Source: Oscillospiraceae bacterium (GTDB taxonomy: Bacteria > Bacillota > Clostridia > Oscillospirales > Ruminococcaceae). Taken from it: a stretch of 14,097 nt of DNA. The stretch lies in NCBI GenBank assembly GCA_003508605.1, contig DNUB01000271.1:1-14097 (forward strand), written 5' to 3'. Shown in pieces: positions 1 through 6,704 of the stretch (positions within the stretch are counted from its first letter, which is position 1; the number at the start of each line of letters is the position of its first letter). The translations under genes and the position numbers were made by a program. A model generated the notes under the pieces. It had not been told where the DNA came from, did no database searches, and saw only the letters and a list, made by a program, of their open reading frames with translations.

Positions 1-296
1 GTAACGGTAAATTCTTGATTAAGCTGCACTTTTCCAACTCTTGACCATGTGATTTTGGGTATAATGCCTGTTCGTTCGGATAAGACCTGTGCCCTTGCTG
101 TAGTTTCCGAGCCTATTCTCCCCGAAATTTCCGCCTCACGAACAAGCTCGTCGGCATAATTGTCAAGCTGAATTTTTGCGGATACAACGGGAGCGACAGC
201 AATAATCAACGAGATAACCATTACCACCACAAGCACAACAATTACAATGTCAAAATATCCCTCGCCACGTTTGCTTTTTAATAATTTCTTTAAAAT
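1..296 (-). CDS. TadE-like / DUF4320 pseudopilin, cut by the window edge
   Basis: The reading frame is open from the left edge up to 296 and gives about 98 residues of the N-terminal part. A basic leader (LKKLLKSKRG) is followed by EGYFD and a long hydrophobic helix of about 20 residues, then a hydrophilic region. This is the layout of TadE/DUF4320 minor pilins, which are processed by the A24 prepilin peptidase and held in the membrane. The likely cleavage is after RG, with Asp at +5 where Glu is usual. It is the last gene of the tad operon seen here, 11 bases after tadC. Start: a GGGGG ribosome binding site sits 7 bases upstream of ATT at 296-294, and no ATG, GTG or TTG is available in this frame before the hydrophobic helix. 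ATT is therefore my best guess. The C-terminal part is outside the window. Family assignment is fairly sure, the start is not. Confidence 0.7.
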   Translation of the reverse strand, partial: MLKKLLKSKRGEGYFDIVIVVLVVVMVISLIIAVAPVVSAKIQLDNYADELVREAEISGRIGSETTARAQVLSERTGIIPKITWSRVGKVQLNQEFTV

Positions 297-307
297 ACAA
301 TCACCCC

Positions 308-1180
308 CTAAATCATTGTACCGAGCGAATCAAGTAATTGCATTCCCATTACGACCAAATAGGTTAAGAGAAATAACATTAACATTCCGAAGCTGAAAAT
401 GCGGATTTTAGGCGGTATCTTTGCTGCTTTAGCCTTGAGCCTTTGAAGCTCTATCAGCTTGAAATCATGCGCCAGCATTTTAAAATATACAGCCGAATCA
501 TCGCCTCTGATAACCGATACCAAACCTCTGACCACATCGGACAACTGCGCCGAACCTATTCTCGCTTCAAATCTTGTCAAAGCCGCTTCATAACTGGAAC
601 TTCGCATATCCGCACAGGTCACATCAAGCTCGTAAGCAAAATGCACCCCTGCGTGCTTTTTGAAATTCTCCATAATGGATAAAACGTCACGGCTTGTTTT
701 CAGTTCCTGCTCTACTGTCGCCACAAAACGGGGCAGCTCCTGCTCAATGGCTTCACGTTTTTCCCTCATTTTTTCGTCAGCTTTTCCGTTTTCTCGGAAA
801 TAAATTGCTACCGCCAAAATAATGAAAAATGGTATTAAAAGCGGCATAAAAAACGCACAGGGAATCGCTAGTAAAGCCACTGAGAACGCCTTTACAAACG
901 ATAACGCCGTAAATGTTTCGGGAGTCATTTTAATTCCTGCCGATTTCAAAGTGCTTTCCAAGCGTGACTTTTTGTACTTATCCATAGGAATTATTTTTCC
1001 GAGCCTTGCCGCAATTCCAAGCATGACAGCTTCAATTGATTTTGACAGTTTTTTGTCGTTCCTGCCCGTATTCATTACTGCCTTAGAAGTTTTGAGATAA
1101 GGGATTTTTAGCGCATTTGCAAGAAGCATAAACAGTCCTATGCAAAGCAAAATTCCGAATATAAATAATAAAAATTCCAT
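308..1180 (-). CDS. tadC: TadC-like inner-membrane platform protein of a Tad pilus system
   Basis: The product has about 290 residues with hydrophobic segments at the N terminus (EFLLFIFGILL), in the middle (about residues 95-130) and at the C terminus (FSFGMLMLFLLTYLVVMG), and a soluble region with basic and acidic helices between. This fits the type II secretion F-domain (GspF/TadC) fold. With TadB it should form the membrane platform on which the TadA ATPase drives pilin assembly. It follows tadB directly. An ATG at 1195 overlaps the tadB stop as ATGA, but the ATG at 1180 has GGGGGAG four bases upstream, so I prefer 1180. It ends in TAG. The family call rests on its place after tadA and tadB, its size and topology; residue-level motifs in this family are weak. 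Confidence 0.78.
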   Translation of the reverse strand: MEFLLFIFGILLCIGLFMLLANALKIPYLKTSKAVMNTGRNDKKLSKSIEAVMLGIAARLGKIIPMDKYKKSRLESTLKSAGIKMTPETFTALSFVKAFSVALLAIPCAFFMPLLIPFFIILAVAIYFRENGKADEKMREKREAIEQELPRFVATVEQELKTSRDVLSIMENFKKHAGVHFAYELDVTCADMRSSSYEAALTRFEARIGSAQLSDVVRGLVSVIRGDDSAVYFKMLAHDFKLIELQRLKAKAAKIPPKIRIFSFGMLMLFLLTYLVVMGMQLLDSLGTMI

Positions 1181-1191
1181 GCTACTCCCCC

Positions 1192-2121
1192 TCATCTTTT
1201 ATATTCTATCGGCTTGGTAAGCTTAATTACGATTGCTGTTGAAATAAAAATGCCCACAGCCGAAATTGCGAGTACAATTTGACCGACAACGGTATTCATG
1301 AGGCTGTTAAACCAAGCTTTGTTAAGCATATACAGCAGCGGAACATTTCCAATCACAAGAAATGCCATAGAAATAAATTCCTTGCGAGGTCCTGTTATCA
1401 GATATTCCAAATCAGCGTTTACAACCCGCATATCCGAGAGCTTATTTACAATCGGCGTTAAGGTAGATTTTAAGCTGCGATCGCTTTGGCAAAGAATAAG
1501 ACTGTCGCACCATTCATGAAACACCTCGTTATCAATTTTAGTTTTCATATCCAAAATAGCGGCAGTGATGTCGGGATTGGACAGCTTTATTCTGCTTATG
1601 AAATTCTCAAAAACCGCTTTTACAGGCGCATTCAGATAGTGGACATTTTCCTCAATTGATGTTATAATATCTTCGTTACGTAAATACGCCGTTGTAATTA
1701 TGGACAGTGCTGTTTCAAGCTCCGAGGATATAGCTTTTTTGTAGTTAGTGGCAGTGGTTTTTACGTACCAAAAAGGTACAAACATGAGTCCCACCGCCAT
1801 TACGGGAGCGAGAAACGCATTTCCGATTGCGATTGCTGCACAAATTCCTATCGCCGACAAACCGAGAGAGCAGGTACATAATATTCCGAACATATTTGTG
1901 CGGTTGGTAAGCCGCAGTATTTCCTGCGCCTCAGATATTTCTCTGCGGAATACATTCGGCTTTTTCCGCTTGGTAGCCTCATTTATCTGCGATTTTATGC
2001 TGTTCGGCTTGGCAAGAATTCTCGTAAAAATTCCCTCGGTAAACTCCATGGGCGAGATTCCAAACAACAGAAAAAATCCCACAACCAAGCCGATAAATGC
2101 TACCGTCAATATTGCGTTCAT
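1192..2121 (-). CDS. tadB: TadB-like inner-membrane platform protein of a Tad pilus system
   Basis: The product has 309 residues: an N-terminal membrane segment (LTVAFIGLVVGFFLLFG), a soluble stretch, two central segments near residues 80-120, a helical cytoplasmic domain of about 130 residues and two C-terminal segments that end in a basic tail (KLTKPIEYKR). This is the topology of TadB-type GspF-domain proteins. TadB and TadC are expected to act as the paired platform that couples the ATPase to pilin polymerisation. The ATG overlaps the tadA stop in an ATGA junction, and AAGGGGG lies about 9 bases upstream, so translation is probably coupled to tadA. Nothing is truncated. The TadB and TadC labels could be exchanged, but order and size fit the usual A-B-C arrangement. 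Confidence 0.78.
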   Translation of the reverse strand: MNAILTVAFIGLVVGFFLLFGISPMEFTEGIFTRILAKPNSIKSQINEATKRKKPNVFRREISEAQEILRLTNRTNMFGILCTCSLGLSAIGICAAIAIGNAFLAPVMAVGLMFVPFWYVKTTATNYKKAISSELETALSIITTAYLRNEDIITSIEENVHYLNAPVKAVFENFISRIKLSNPDITAAILDMKTKIDNEVFHEWCDSLILCQSDRSLKSTLTPIVNKLSDMRVVNADLEYLITGPRKEFISMAFLVIGNVPLLYMLNKAWFNSLMNTVVGQIVLAISAVGIFISTAIVIKLTKPIEYKR

Positions 2122-3506
2122 GCGGATTTTCCCCCTTTCATAAGCGCATTTAATTCACTTTGCGGCATTCCGTTTTCAAGTAGCCTTCTTTGCAAAGTCT
2201 TGGAAATATCGGCAACCTTTTCATGCGTCCCTTTGATGATAAATTCGCCGTTTTCCAAGCGGTTTTCGGTGATTCTGTACTGATAAAGAGAATGATATTC
2301 ACGCTTCCCGTCGGGCTTGATTTCGCATTCCATAATCTCCATAATACGCCGCTGCTTATTTTCAAGCTGCTTGGCATACACTACGATTGGAAATGCCTCT
2401 GTAACAAGATTTGTAATTACATTGTCGTCAACATTGGGATATTTTCTCTTGCAAAGCGTTGTCATTCTTCTCCATGTGGATTCGCAGGAGTTAGAGTGAA
2501 TAGTGGTTATAACGGTATGACCCGTTCGTGCCGCTTCCTGAGCGGAATCCGCCTCGCTGCTTCTCATTTCGCCGACAACGATGTAATTTGGATTAAAACG
2601 AAGAGACATATCCAGCAAATCGTCCTGTGTAACGGATTTATTCTTATCCTCACTTTCACGGGTAATGGTGTGTATAACCTTGTTTATAACTTTCCCCTTT
2701 TCATCACGCTTCACTAAATCCAATTCTCTTGAGCCGCTTTCTATGGTGTAAATGCGCTTATCATCGGGTATTGTAGACAAAAGCCAGCCTGTCAAGGTGG
2801 TCTTTCCGCTTGAAGTAGCTCCCGCAACAGTTGTGGAAACACCATAGCGAACCAGTGCTGAAAGTAAATCCATCATTTCATCGGTAGCCGTTCCCGATTT
2901 GATGAAATCCTCTTTCTGCAATTTTTGAGCATTAACAATACGGATTGAAGCCGCAACCCCAACGTCCTCGTCCACAAGCGGTGTTTTTAAAACAGCAATA
3001 CGAATATTTTTTGAGAGATGTCCGAGAATAGCGGGCGAAGTGTTGTCCAAAACCATTCCCGAAACGTGCAGCATACGGCGCACAACGTTTATTGCGTGAT
3101 CGGGCGACTCGAAATGCTCATCAATCTTGACGTTCACGCCGCTGCTGTACTGCACTTCAATGTCGTCCCAAGAATTGATATTTATTTCCTCAATGCCTGT
3201 TCCAAAGATATATTTTGTAAGGAAAGAGAACTCTGCCATTTCGGTGTAAAGCTTATCTATGAGCTCATTCTGTGTCAGTCCGTCAACCGCAATTTTATAA
3301 TCCAGCAAGTATTTCCCGATATACCGCTTTACCTGCTGTTTTACATTGTCGTCACCTGAATTTACCTTGTTGATCCCGTCAATAACGAGCGCCGAATATT
3401 TGCTTGAAATGTACGCCTGCACCTCATTCAGCACATCGGTAAAATCACGCTTTTTATCCGTTTTAAAGAAAAGATTCTGAGTGCTGTTTTGCAATGTTAA
3501 ATTCAT
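2118..3506 (-). CDS. tadA: TadA/CpaF-family secretion ATPase
   Basis: This is a 462-residue type II/IV secretion ATPase that powers pilus assembly at the inner face of the membrane. Walker A is GATSSGKTT at residues 229-237. A glutamate-containing strand follows (IESGSRELD, about 255-263), then a Walker B-like segment NYIVVGEMR at about 307-315 and the GHTVITTIHSNS segment with its conserved histidines at about 329-340. The N-terminal half has the helical domain and the IEEININ strand typical of CpaF. All catalytic elements appear intact. The start at 3506 has GAGG about 10 bases upstream and overlaps the upstream cpaE-like stop as ATGA. Related ATPases also serve conjugation (VirB11), but the neighbours CpaE, CpaB, TadB, TadC and pilins make a Tad role far more likely. 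This is the most secure gene of the pilus block. Confidence 0.95.
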   Translation of the reverse strand: MNLTLQNSTQNLFFKTDKKRDFTDVLNEVQAYISSKYSALVIDGINKVNSGDDNVKQQVKRYIGKYLLDYKIAVDGLTQNELIDKLYTEMAEFSFLTKYIFGTGIEEININSWDDIEVQYSSGVNVKIDEHFESPDHAINVVRRMLHVSGMVLDNTSPAILGHLSKNIRIAVLKTPLVDEDVGVAASIRIVNAQKLQKEDFIKSGTATDEMMDLLSALVRYGVSTTVAGATSSGKTTLTGWLLSTIPDDKRIYTIESGSRELDLVKRDEKGKVINKVIHTITRESEDKNKSVTQDDLLDMSLRFNPNYIVVGEMRSSEADSAQEAARTGHTVITTIHSNSCESTWRRMTTLCKRKYPNVDDNVITNLVTEAFPIVVYAKQLENKQRRIMEIMECEIKPDGKREYHSLYQYRITENRLENGEFIIKGTHEKVADISKTLQRRLLENGMPQSELNALMKGGKSA

Positions 3507-4360
3507 AATTCAAAAACCTCATTTGCAATTTTTGATACGGCTTTGCGAAAATCCCTGCTGTCCTTTTCTGTCAAACCGCCGAATAAGTTTCCCGCAAGAA
3601 ATTGCTTATAAACCTCATCGGAATGAGGAATTTTAAAGTTTACGCCGCCTACAATCTGTTCAATTTCATCGTCAGCCTGAAAGGACGAAACATTGCTCGC
3701 CGCCTTGTACTGCTTGTTGGCGTTAAATTTATTATCCAGTAAGAGTGGAAGCTGCGAATTAAGATAGCTTATGGATTTAAGGTCGCAGGAAACAAGCCTA
3801 AGAACAGCGTCTGACTCAATCAGCGAAACCGCCGACAGCACATCATTTGTAATATTACTCGTGCAGTCAATTATAATATAATCCGCAAGCTGCCGCAAAG
3901 CGTGAATCAATTCTCTTGCCTGTGTTTCGGTATACGGTGCATAAGAAAATGCGTTCTCTCCCTTAAGCATGGCAAACATAGTGAGGTACTCATTTTTCTT
4001 GTGAAGAATTGCGTTTTGCTTAACAAGATTCCCGTCCACATGAGCCGCACCGAGAATATTTCCAAGCGACAGCTCCGACTCCAAATCTGAAGAAGGACAA
4101 ACATAGGGAAGAGGTGGAGCGGACATATCAGCAAGCACAAGTATCACGTTTTTCTTTTGCGATGCAATATATCTTGCCAGTTTTACGCTCATAATTGTCT
4201 TTCCCGAAGAGGGACTGCCCCACACCGCCAAAACCTGATTATCCTGCCTGTCGGGCGGCAACTCGAAGCAATCATTTTCGGGGCTTGCCAAATCAAATTC
4301 GAGATCTAACTCTTCATCGTCATCGCCACGTGACATCAAGGACTTAAATAAATTAGCCAT
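3503..4360 (-). CDS. CpaE/TadZ-like P-loop ATPase of the Tad cluster
   Basis: This 285-residue protein starts with an acidic stretch (DDDEELDLEFDL) and then has a P-loop, WGSPSSGKT (residues 47-55), in a ParA/MinD-like setting: a strand VLAV before it, ILVLAD after it, and a Walker B-like YIIIDCTS at about 161-168. Proteins of this type (CpaE, TadZ) position the pilus machine in the cell and lie next to tadA in Tad operons. The loop has SGKT in place of the KGGxGKT of classical ParA, and the N-terminal receiver-like domain of longer CpaE proteins is missing. GGAGG lies 9 bases before the ATG, and the start overlaps the cpaB-like stop by 8 bases. The localisation role is inference from family and context. 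Confidence 0.8.
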   Translation of the reverse strand: MANLFKSLMSRGDDDEELDLEFDLASPENDCFELPPDRQDNQVLAVWGSPSSGKTIMSVKLARYIASQKKNVILVLADMSAPPLPYVCPSSDLESELSLGNILGAAHVDGNLVKQNAILHKKNEYLTMFAMLKGENAFSYAPYTETQARELIHALRQLADYIIIDCTSNITNDVLSAVSLIESDAVLRLVSCDLKSISYLNSQLPLLLDNKFNANKQYKAASNVSSFQADDEIEQIVGGVNFKIPHSDEVYKQFLAGNLFGGLTEKDSRDFRKAVSKIANEVFEL

Positions 4361-5279
4361 TTGCGGTTACCTCCGTTTCGTCTGTTTTATATGTTTCGGC
4401 GGTTGTTTCTGCCGTTGCATCGGACTTAATTATAACCGCCTCAATTTCGGGCTTCTCCGATTCATATTTTTTCTCGGCAGCCTCGCCCTGCAATTCCTTT
4501 TCCTGCGCTGCTCCCTCAACGCTTTCGCTTTTTTCTTTTCCATCTTCCGAAGTCAATTCCTCCAACAAACTTTCCTGTGCGGAAATAAATTTTTGTGAAT
4601 TTTCCGCAGTCCCTCTGTAAACCAAAGCAACATGTATCTCACCCTCCGCTTCAAGTTCGGCAAGGATATTTGCTTGAACAGGCGTTACCAAAAGCGTCAC
4701 CGTTTCGGGCAATTCAACCTCTTCCTCCCCATCGGGCTTAACTGTCACCGTTTCGTCGTCATTACCCTTGCTGTCGGTAACGGCGATAACCTCGACGTAC
4801 TGCAGTTCTTCGGGAACAACGGTTTCGCCTTTTTCTTTGTAATCAACGGCAATTACAGACACAATATCTCCCGAAATCAGCTTTCCCGAAAGACCTCCGG
4901 CAAAAGATGGAATTGTAATTGATATGGCACGTTTCTCACCTGTTAAGCCGTATAAATAGGCATTTTCGGAAGCGGGAGTATCACTTATTTTTGTGGGAAG
5001 AATGTACTCGCCTTTGAGCATTTCCATTGCCGCATATTTCCCCACAACATCCTCGGATTTTTGCGCCACATCGGAGGGCATATTATATGCCCCAACCTCA
5101 ATAGTTTCAATATCCTTTGAAGTGATTTCCTGCCCGATTTTCATATCGTTTTTAATCCTGATGATCTTCATAGTGCTGCTTTTGGATGCATTAAAAAGCG
5201 GCGTAATAGCAAAGCAAATAATCAGCGCCAGCGCAATGCAGACTATACCGAGAACCGTTCTGTTTTTCAAAAATTTCAT
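4353..5279 (-). CDS. cpaB: CpaB/RcpC-like SAF-domain protein
   Basis: The product has about 308 residues. A short basic N terminus (MKFLKNR) leads into one membrane segment (VLGIVCIALALIICFAI), then a SAF domain at about 35-105 with the patterns MKIGQEITSKDIETIEV and KGEYILPTKI, then a second beta-rich region. The last 60 or so residues are strongly acidic and Lys/Glu-rich with no evident fold, perhaps an extended tail on the outer face. CpaB/RcpC proteins belong to Tad pilus assembly; in Gram-negatives they work with the secretin, which is absent here as expected for a monoderm. A longer frame reaches 5342, but GAAAGGA 8 bases before the ATG at 5279 and the membrane anchor just after it support 5279, 13 bases after the peptidase gene. 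Confidence 0.82.
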   Translation of the reverse strand: MKFLKNRTVLGIVCIALALIICFAITPLFNASKSSTMKIIRIKNDMKIGQEITSKDIETIEVGAYNMPSDVAQKSEDVVGKYAAMEMLKGEYILPTKISDTPASENAYLYGLTGEKRAISITIPSFAGGLSGKLISGDIVSVIAVDYKEKGETVVPEELQYVEVIAVTDSKGNDDETVTVKPDGEEEVELPETVTLLVTPVQANILAELEAEGEIHVALVYRGTAENSQKFISAQESLLEELTSEDGKEKSESVEGAAQEKELQGEAAEKKYESEKPEIEAVIIKSDATAETTAETYKTDETEVTANG

Positions 5280-5292
5280 TGCATTTTTCCTT

Positions 5293-5709
5293 TCATAAAA
5301 TGAGTTTTGAACACAAGTAACCGATAAAAATAAAAGGCACAAACGGCAGACTCTTTCCTGCCGTTTTGCCCCTTAACTTTAAAACAACAAACCTTATGCC
5401 ATAAAAAACAAGCATGGCAATTTGTGCGAACAGGAGCAGCGCAAAGCTGCCCCAAAGTCCGCACACCACGCTTAAAGCCGCAATCAGCTTGACGTCTCCG
5501 CCGCCAATCTTTCCCGTAAATAAAGCTACTGCAAAGAAAATCACAGCAACAATCAGTCCCCACAAGCTGCGAACATCAAAATTTAAAAATGCTGTGAGGG
5601 CAATTGCTCCGCTGATCAAATTGGGAACTTCACGGGTTTTTATGTCGATAACAGAGTCGGCAGCAAGCAAAGCCGAGATTACAGCAAACTGCATAACAGA
5701 GCCGTTCAT
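5293..5709 (-). CDS. A24-family prepilin peptidase (TadV/CpaA type)
   Basis: This small polytopic membrane protease has 138 residues. The two catalytic aspartates are visible: one in DIKTREVPN near residue 22 and one in GGGDVKL near residue 71. Hydrophobic helices lie around and between them, and there is no N-methyltransferase domain. That is the compact TadV/CpaA layout. It should cleave the leader peptides of the two DUF6133 pilins and the TadE-like protein encoded in this operon, at the cytoplasmic face of the membrane. The ATG shares one base with the stop of pilin 1 (TGATG), so translation is probably coupled to the substrate gene. An internal ATG at 5694 is a less likely start. The enzyme call is secure; the substrates are inferred from neighbourhood and from their G|ExxxD sites. 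Confidence 0.88.
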   Translation of the reverse strand: MNGSVMQFAVISALLAADSVIDIKTREVPNLISGAIALTAFLNFDVRSLWGLIVAVIFFAVALFTGKIGGGDVKLIAALSVVCGLWGSFALLLFAQIAMLVFYGIRFVVLKLRGKTAGKSLPFVPFIFIGYLCSKLIL

Positions 5710-6026
5710 CAGCCCTTAAAATTGAACATTTGCTTAACTTTTTCGGTCACAGTGGGCATAATGGTATCGCCGAAAAGTGCGTACAAACCACCGAGCAAAA
5801 GTGCACCAATAACCACCGCAATCAGAATTTTTATACCGCTGTCCACAAAGTTTTCTCCGCGATTTGCCGCAAGCATTGCATTGCTGCGAATTGCAAACCT
5901 AAACGCCGTTGTCTTGATTTTAGCGGAGATTCTGTGAATTCTGCGCTCTGCTGCCGCATGAATAGCGACAAATTTTTCCTTTACTGCCTGTACTCCTGCC
6001 TTAATTGTGTTAAAAATCTTTCTCAT
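5709..6026 (-). CDS. DUF6133-type pilin-like protein, copy 1 (long leader)
   Basis: This 105-residue protein has a basic, helical leader of 57 residues, then ENFVDSG and a hydrophobic helix (IKILIAVVIGALLLGGLYAL) and a short polar end (EKVKQMFNFKG). It matches the DUF6133 family as I know it and looks like an Flp-type pilin: cleavage after Gly57 would leave a 48-residue mature pilin with Asp at +5 (Asp62) where Flp has Glu. The second copy at 6415-6645 has the same mature length and 44 of 48 identical positions. The start has GAAAGGA about 11 bases upstream. The stop overlaps the prepilin peptidase start. The pilin role is inference from composition, cleavage motif and operon position. The leader is unusually long for an Flp pilin, and its basic helices could have a separate role. 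Confidence 0.8.
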   Translation of the reverse strand: MRKIFNTIKAGVQAVKEKFVAIHAAAERRIHRISAKIKTTAFRFAIRSNAMLAANRGENFVDSGIKILIAVVIGALLLGGLYALFGDTIMPTVTEKVKQMFNFKG

Positions 6027-6069
6027 AATATTTTTTTCCTTTCATATTTATAATGGTATATTTTTTTGA

Positions 6070-6168
6070 TTACATGGACATTTCCATAGCGGGAGACTCA
6101 CTCTGCTCCGCCTGAGTAAACCCCACGTTTTTCTGCTCCTGCACCTGTGTTATCGCCTGACAGTAAGC
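6070..6168 (-). other. Coding continuation of spoVG beyond an in-frame TAG
   Basis: Directly after the TAG at 6171-6169 the same frame stays open for 32 codons to a TAA at 6072-6070. The first residues after the TAG (AYCQAITQ) continue the C-terminal helix expected for SpoVG, where Bacillus SpoVG has DAVLNEYHRLG against SAVE-stop-AYCQ here. The end (SESPAMEMSM) resembles the tail of other proteins in the window. No start codon with a ribosome binding site precedes it, so it can only be translated by reading the TAG, or it is the dead remnant of a longer gene. The stretch also forms most of the gap between spoVG and pilin 1. Confidence 0.7.
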
Positions 6169-6402
6169 CTACTCCACAGCGCTGTTAAGCTGACTGCGGA
6201 ATTCGGGGGTAATAGGGAAACAGATATCGTGATAGTTCCCGTCTTTTCCTTTCTGCGAGGGCATTGACACGAACAATCCGTTTTTACCCTCCATCACCTT
6301 TACCCCCTTTACCGCCAAACAATCGCCAAAGTTTATCGAGGCGATTGCTTTAATACTGCCGTTATCGGGCATTAAGCTGTTAATCCTTACATCAATTTTC
6401 AT
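6169..6402 (-). CDS. spoVG: SpoVG-family regulator, ended early by an in-frame TAG
   Basis: The 77-residue product has clear SpoVG features: MKIDVRIN at the start, SIKAIASINFGDCLAVKGVKV in the centre, NGLFVSMPSQK and CFPITPEFRSQLNSAVE near the end. SpoVG proteins are small site-specific nucleic-acid-binding regulators, and phage and plasmid copies are common. Family members are usually 85-100 residues, and this one stops inside the C-terminal helix at GAG-TAG, although the frame continues for 32 more codons. GGGGGAG four bases before the ATG marks the start, 12 bases after pilin 2. Its place between two pilin genes suggests control of pilus or element genes, which is inference. The short form may still dimerise and bind, since most of the core is present. 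Confidence 0.85.
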   Translation of the reverse strand: MKIDVRINSLMPDNGSIKAIASINFGDCLAVKGVKVMEGKNGLFVSMPSQKGKDGNYHDICFPITPEFRSQLNSAVE

Positions 6403-6414
6403 AAGACTCCCCCT

Positions 6415-6645
6415 TTAACCCTTGAACGAAAACATGTCTTTTACTTTCTGCGTTACGGTAGGCATAATAGTGTCGCCGAACAATGCGTAAAGACCGCCAA
6501 GCAGCAGTGCACCGATAACTACGGCGATAAGGATTTTTACGCCGCTGTCAACGAAGTTTTCGCCTCTTCTTGCGGCAAGCAAAATTACCGCCTGAATCAT
6601 CTTTGCCTGTACCTTTTCCTTAGTTCTTGTGAAAAATTTTCTCAT
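6415..6645 (-). CDS. DUF6133-type pilin-like protein, copy 2 (short leader)
   Basis: This 76-residue protein has a 28-residue leader with basic residues and a weak hydrophobic patch (IQAVILLAARRG), then ENFVDSGVKILIAVV, a hydrophobic helix and a polar end (QKVKDMFSFKG). Cleavage after Gly28 gives 48 residues with Asp at +5. The mature part differs from copy 1 at only four positions, yet many third codon positions differ in the DNA, so this is not a recent duplication. Both leaders begin MRK, but most of the leader sequence is unlike. GGAGG 8 bases before the ATG gives the start. The gene is the first after an intrinsic terminator and therefore the first of the pilus block. It may be the major pilin, which I infer only from its promoter-proximal position and its leader being closer to Flp size. 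Confidence 0.8.
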   Translation of the reverse strand: MRKFFTRTKEKVQAKMIQAVILLAARRGENFVDSGVKILIAVVIGALLLGGLYALFGDTIMPTVTQKVKDMFSFKG

Positions 6646-6677
6646 ACGAGTACCTCCATAAAAATTTGATTTATATG

Positions 6678-6704
6678 CAAAAAGCCGCAGATTTCTCTGC
6701 GGCT
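6678..6704 (-). terminator. Intrinsic terminator between the DUF3849 gene and the pilus block
   Basis: Read leftward, AGCCGCAG, a six-base loop and CTGCGGCT form a perfect 8-bp stem (arms 6683-6690 and 6697-6704) followed by TTTTTGC. It begins at the base after the TAG of the DUF3849 gene. The plus strand lacks a U-tract, so it acts on leftward transcripts. Only about 30 bases separate it from the pilin 2 ribosome binding site, and I see no convincing promoter there. Confidence 0.88.

Noticed and set aside
285..310. A programmed frameshift at TTTAAAG to start the TadE-like gene from TTG 300
   Set aside because: The slippery heptamer would move the ribosome out of the TadE frame, not into it; the needed shift is +1.
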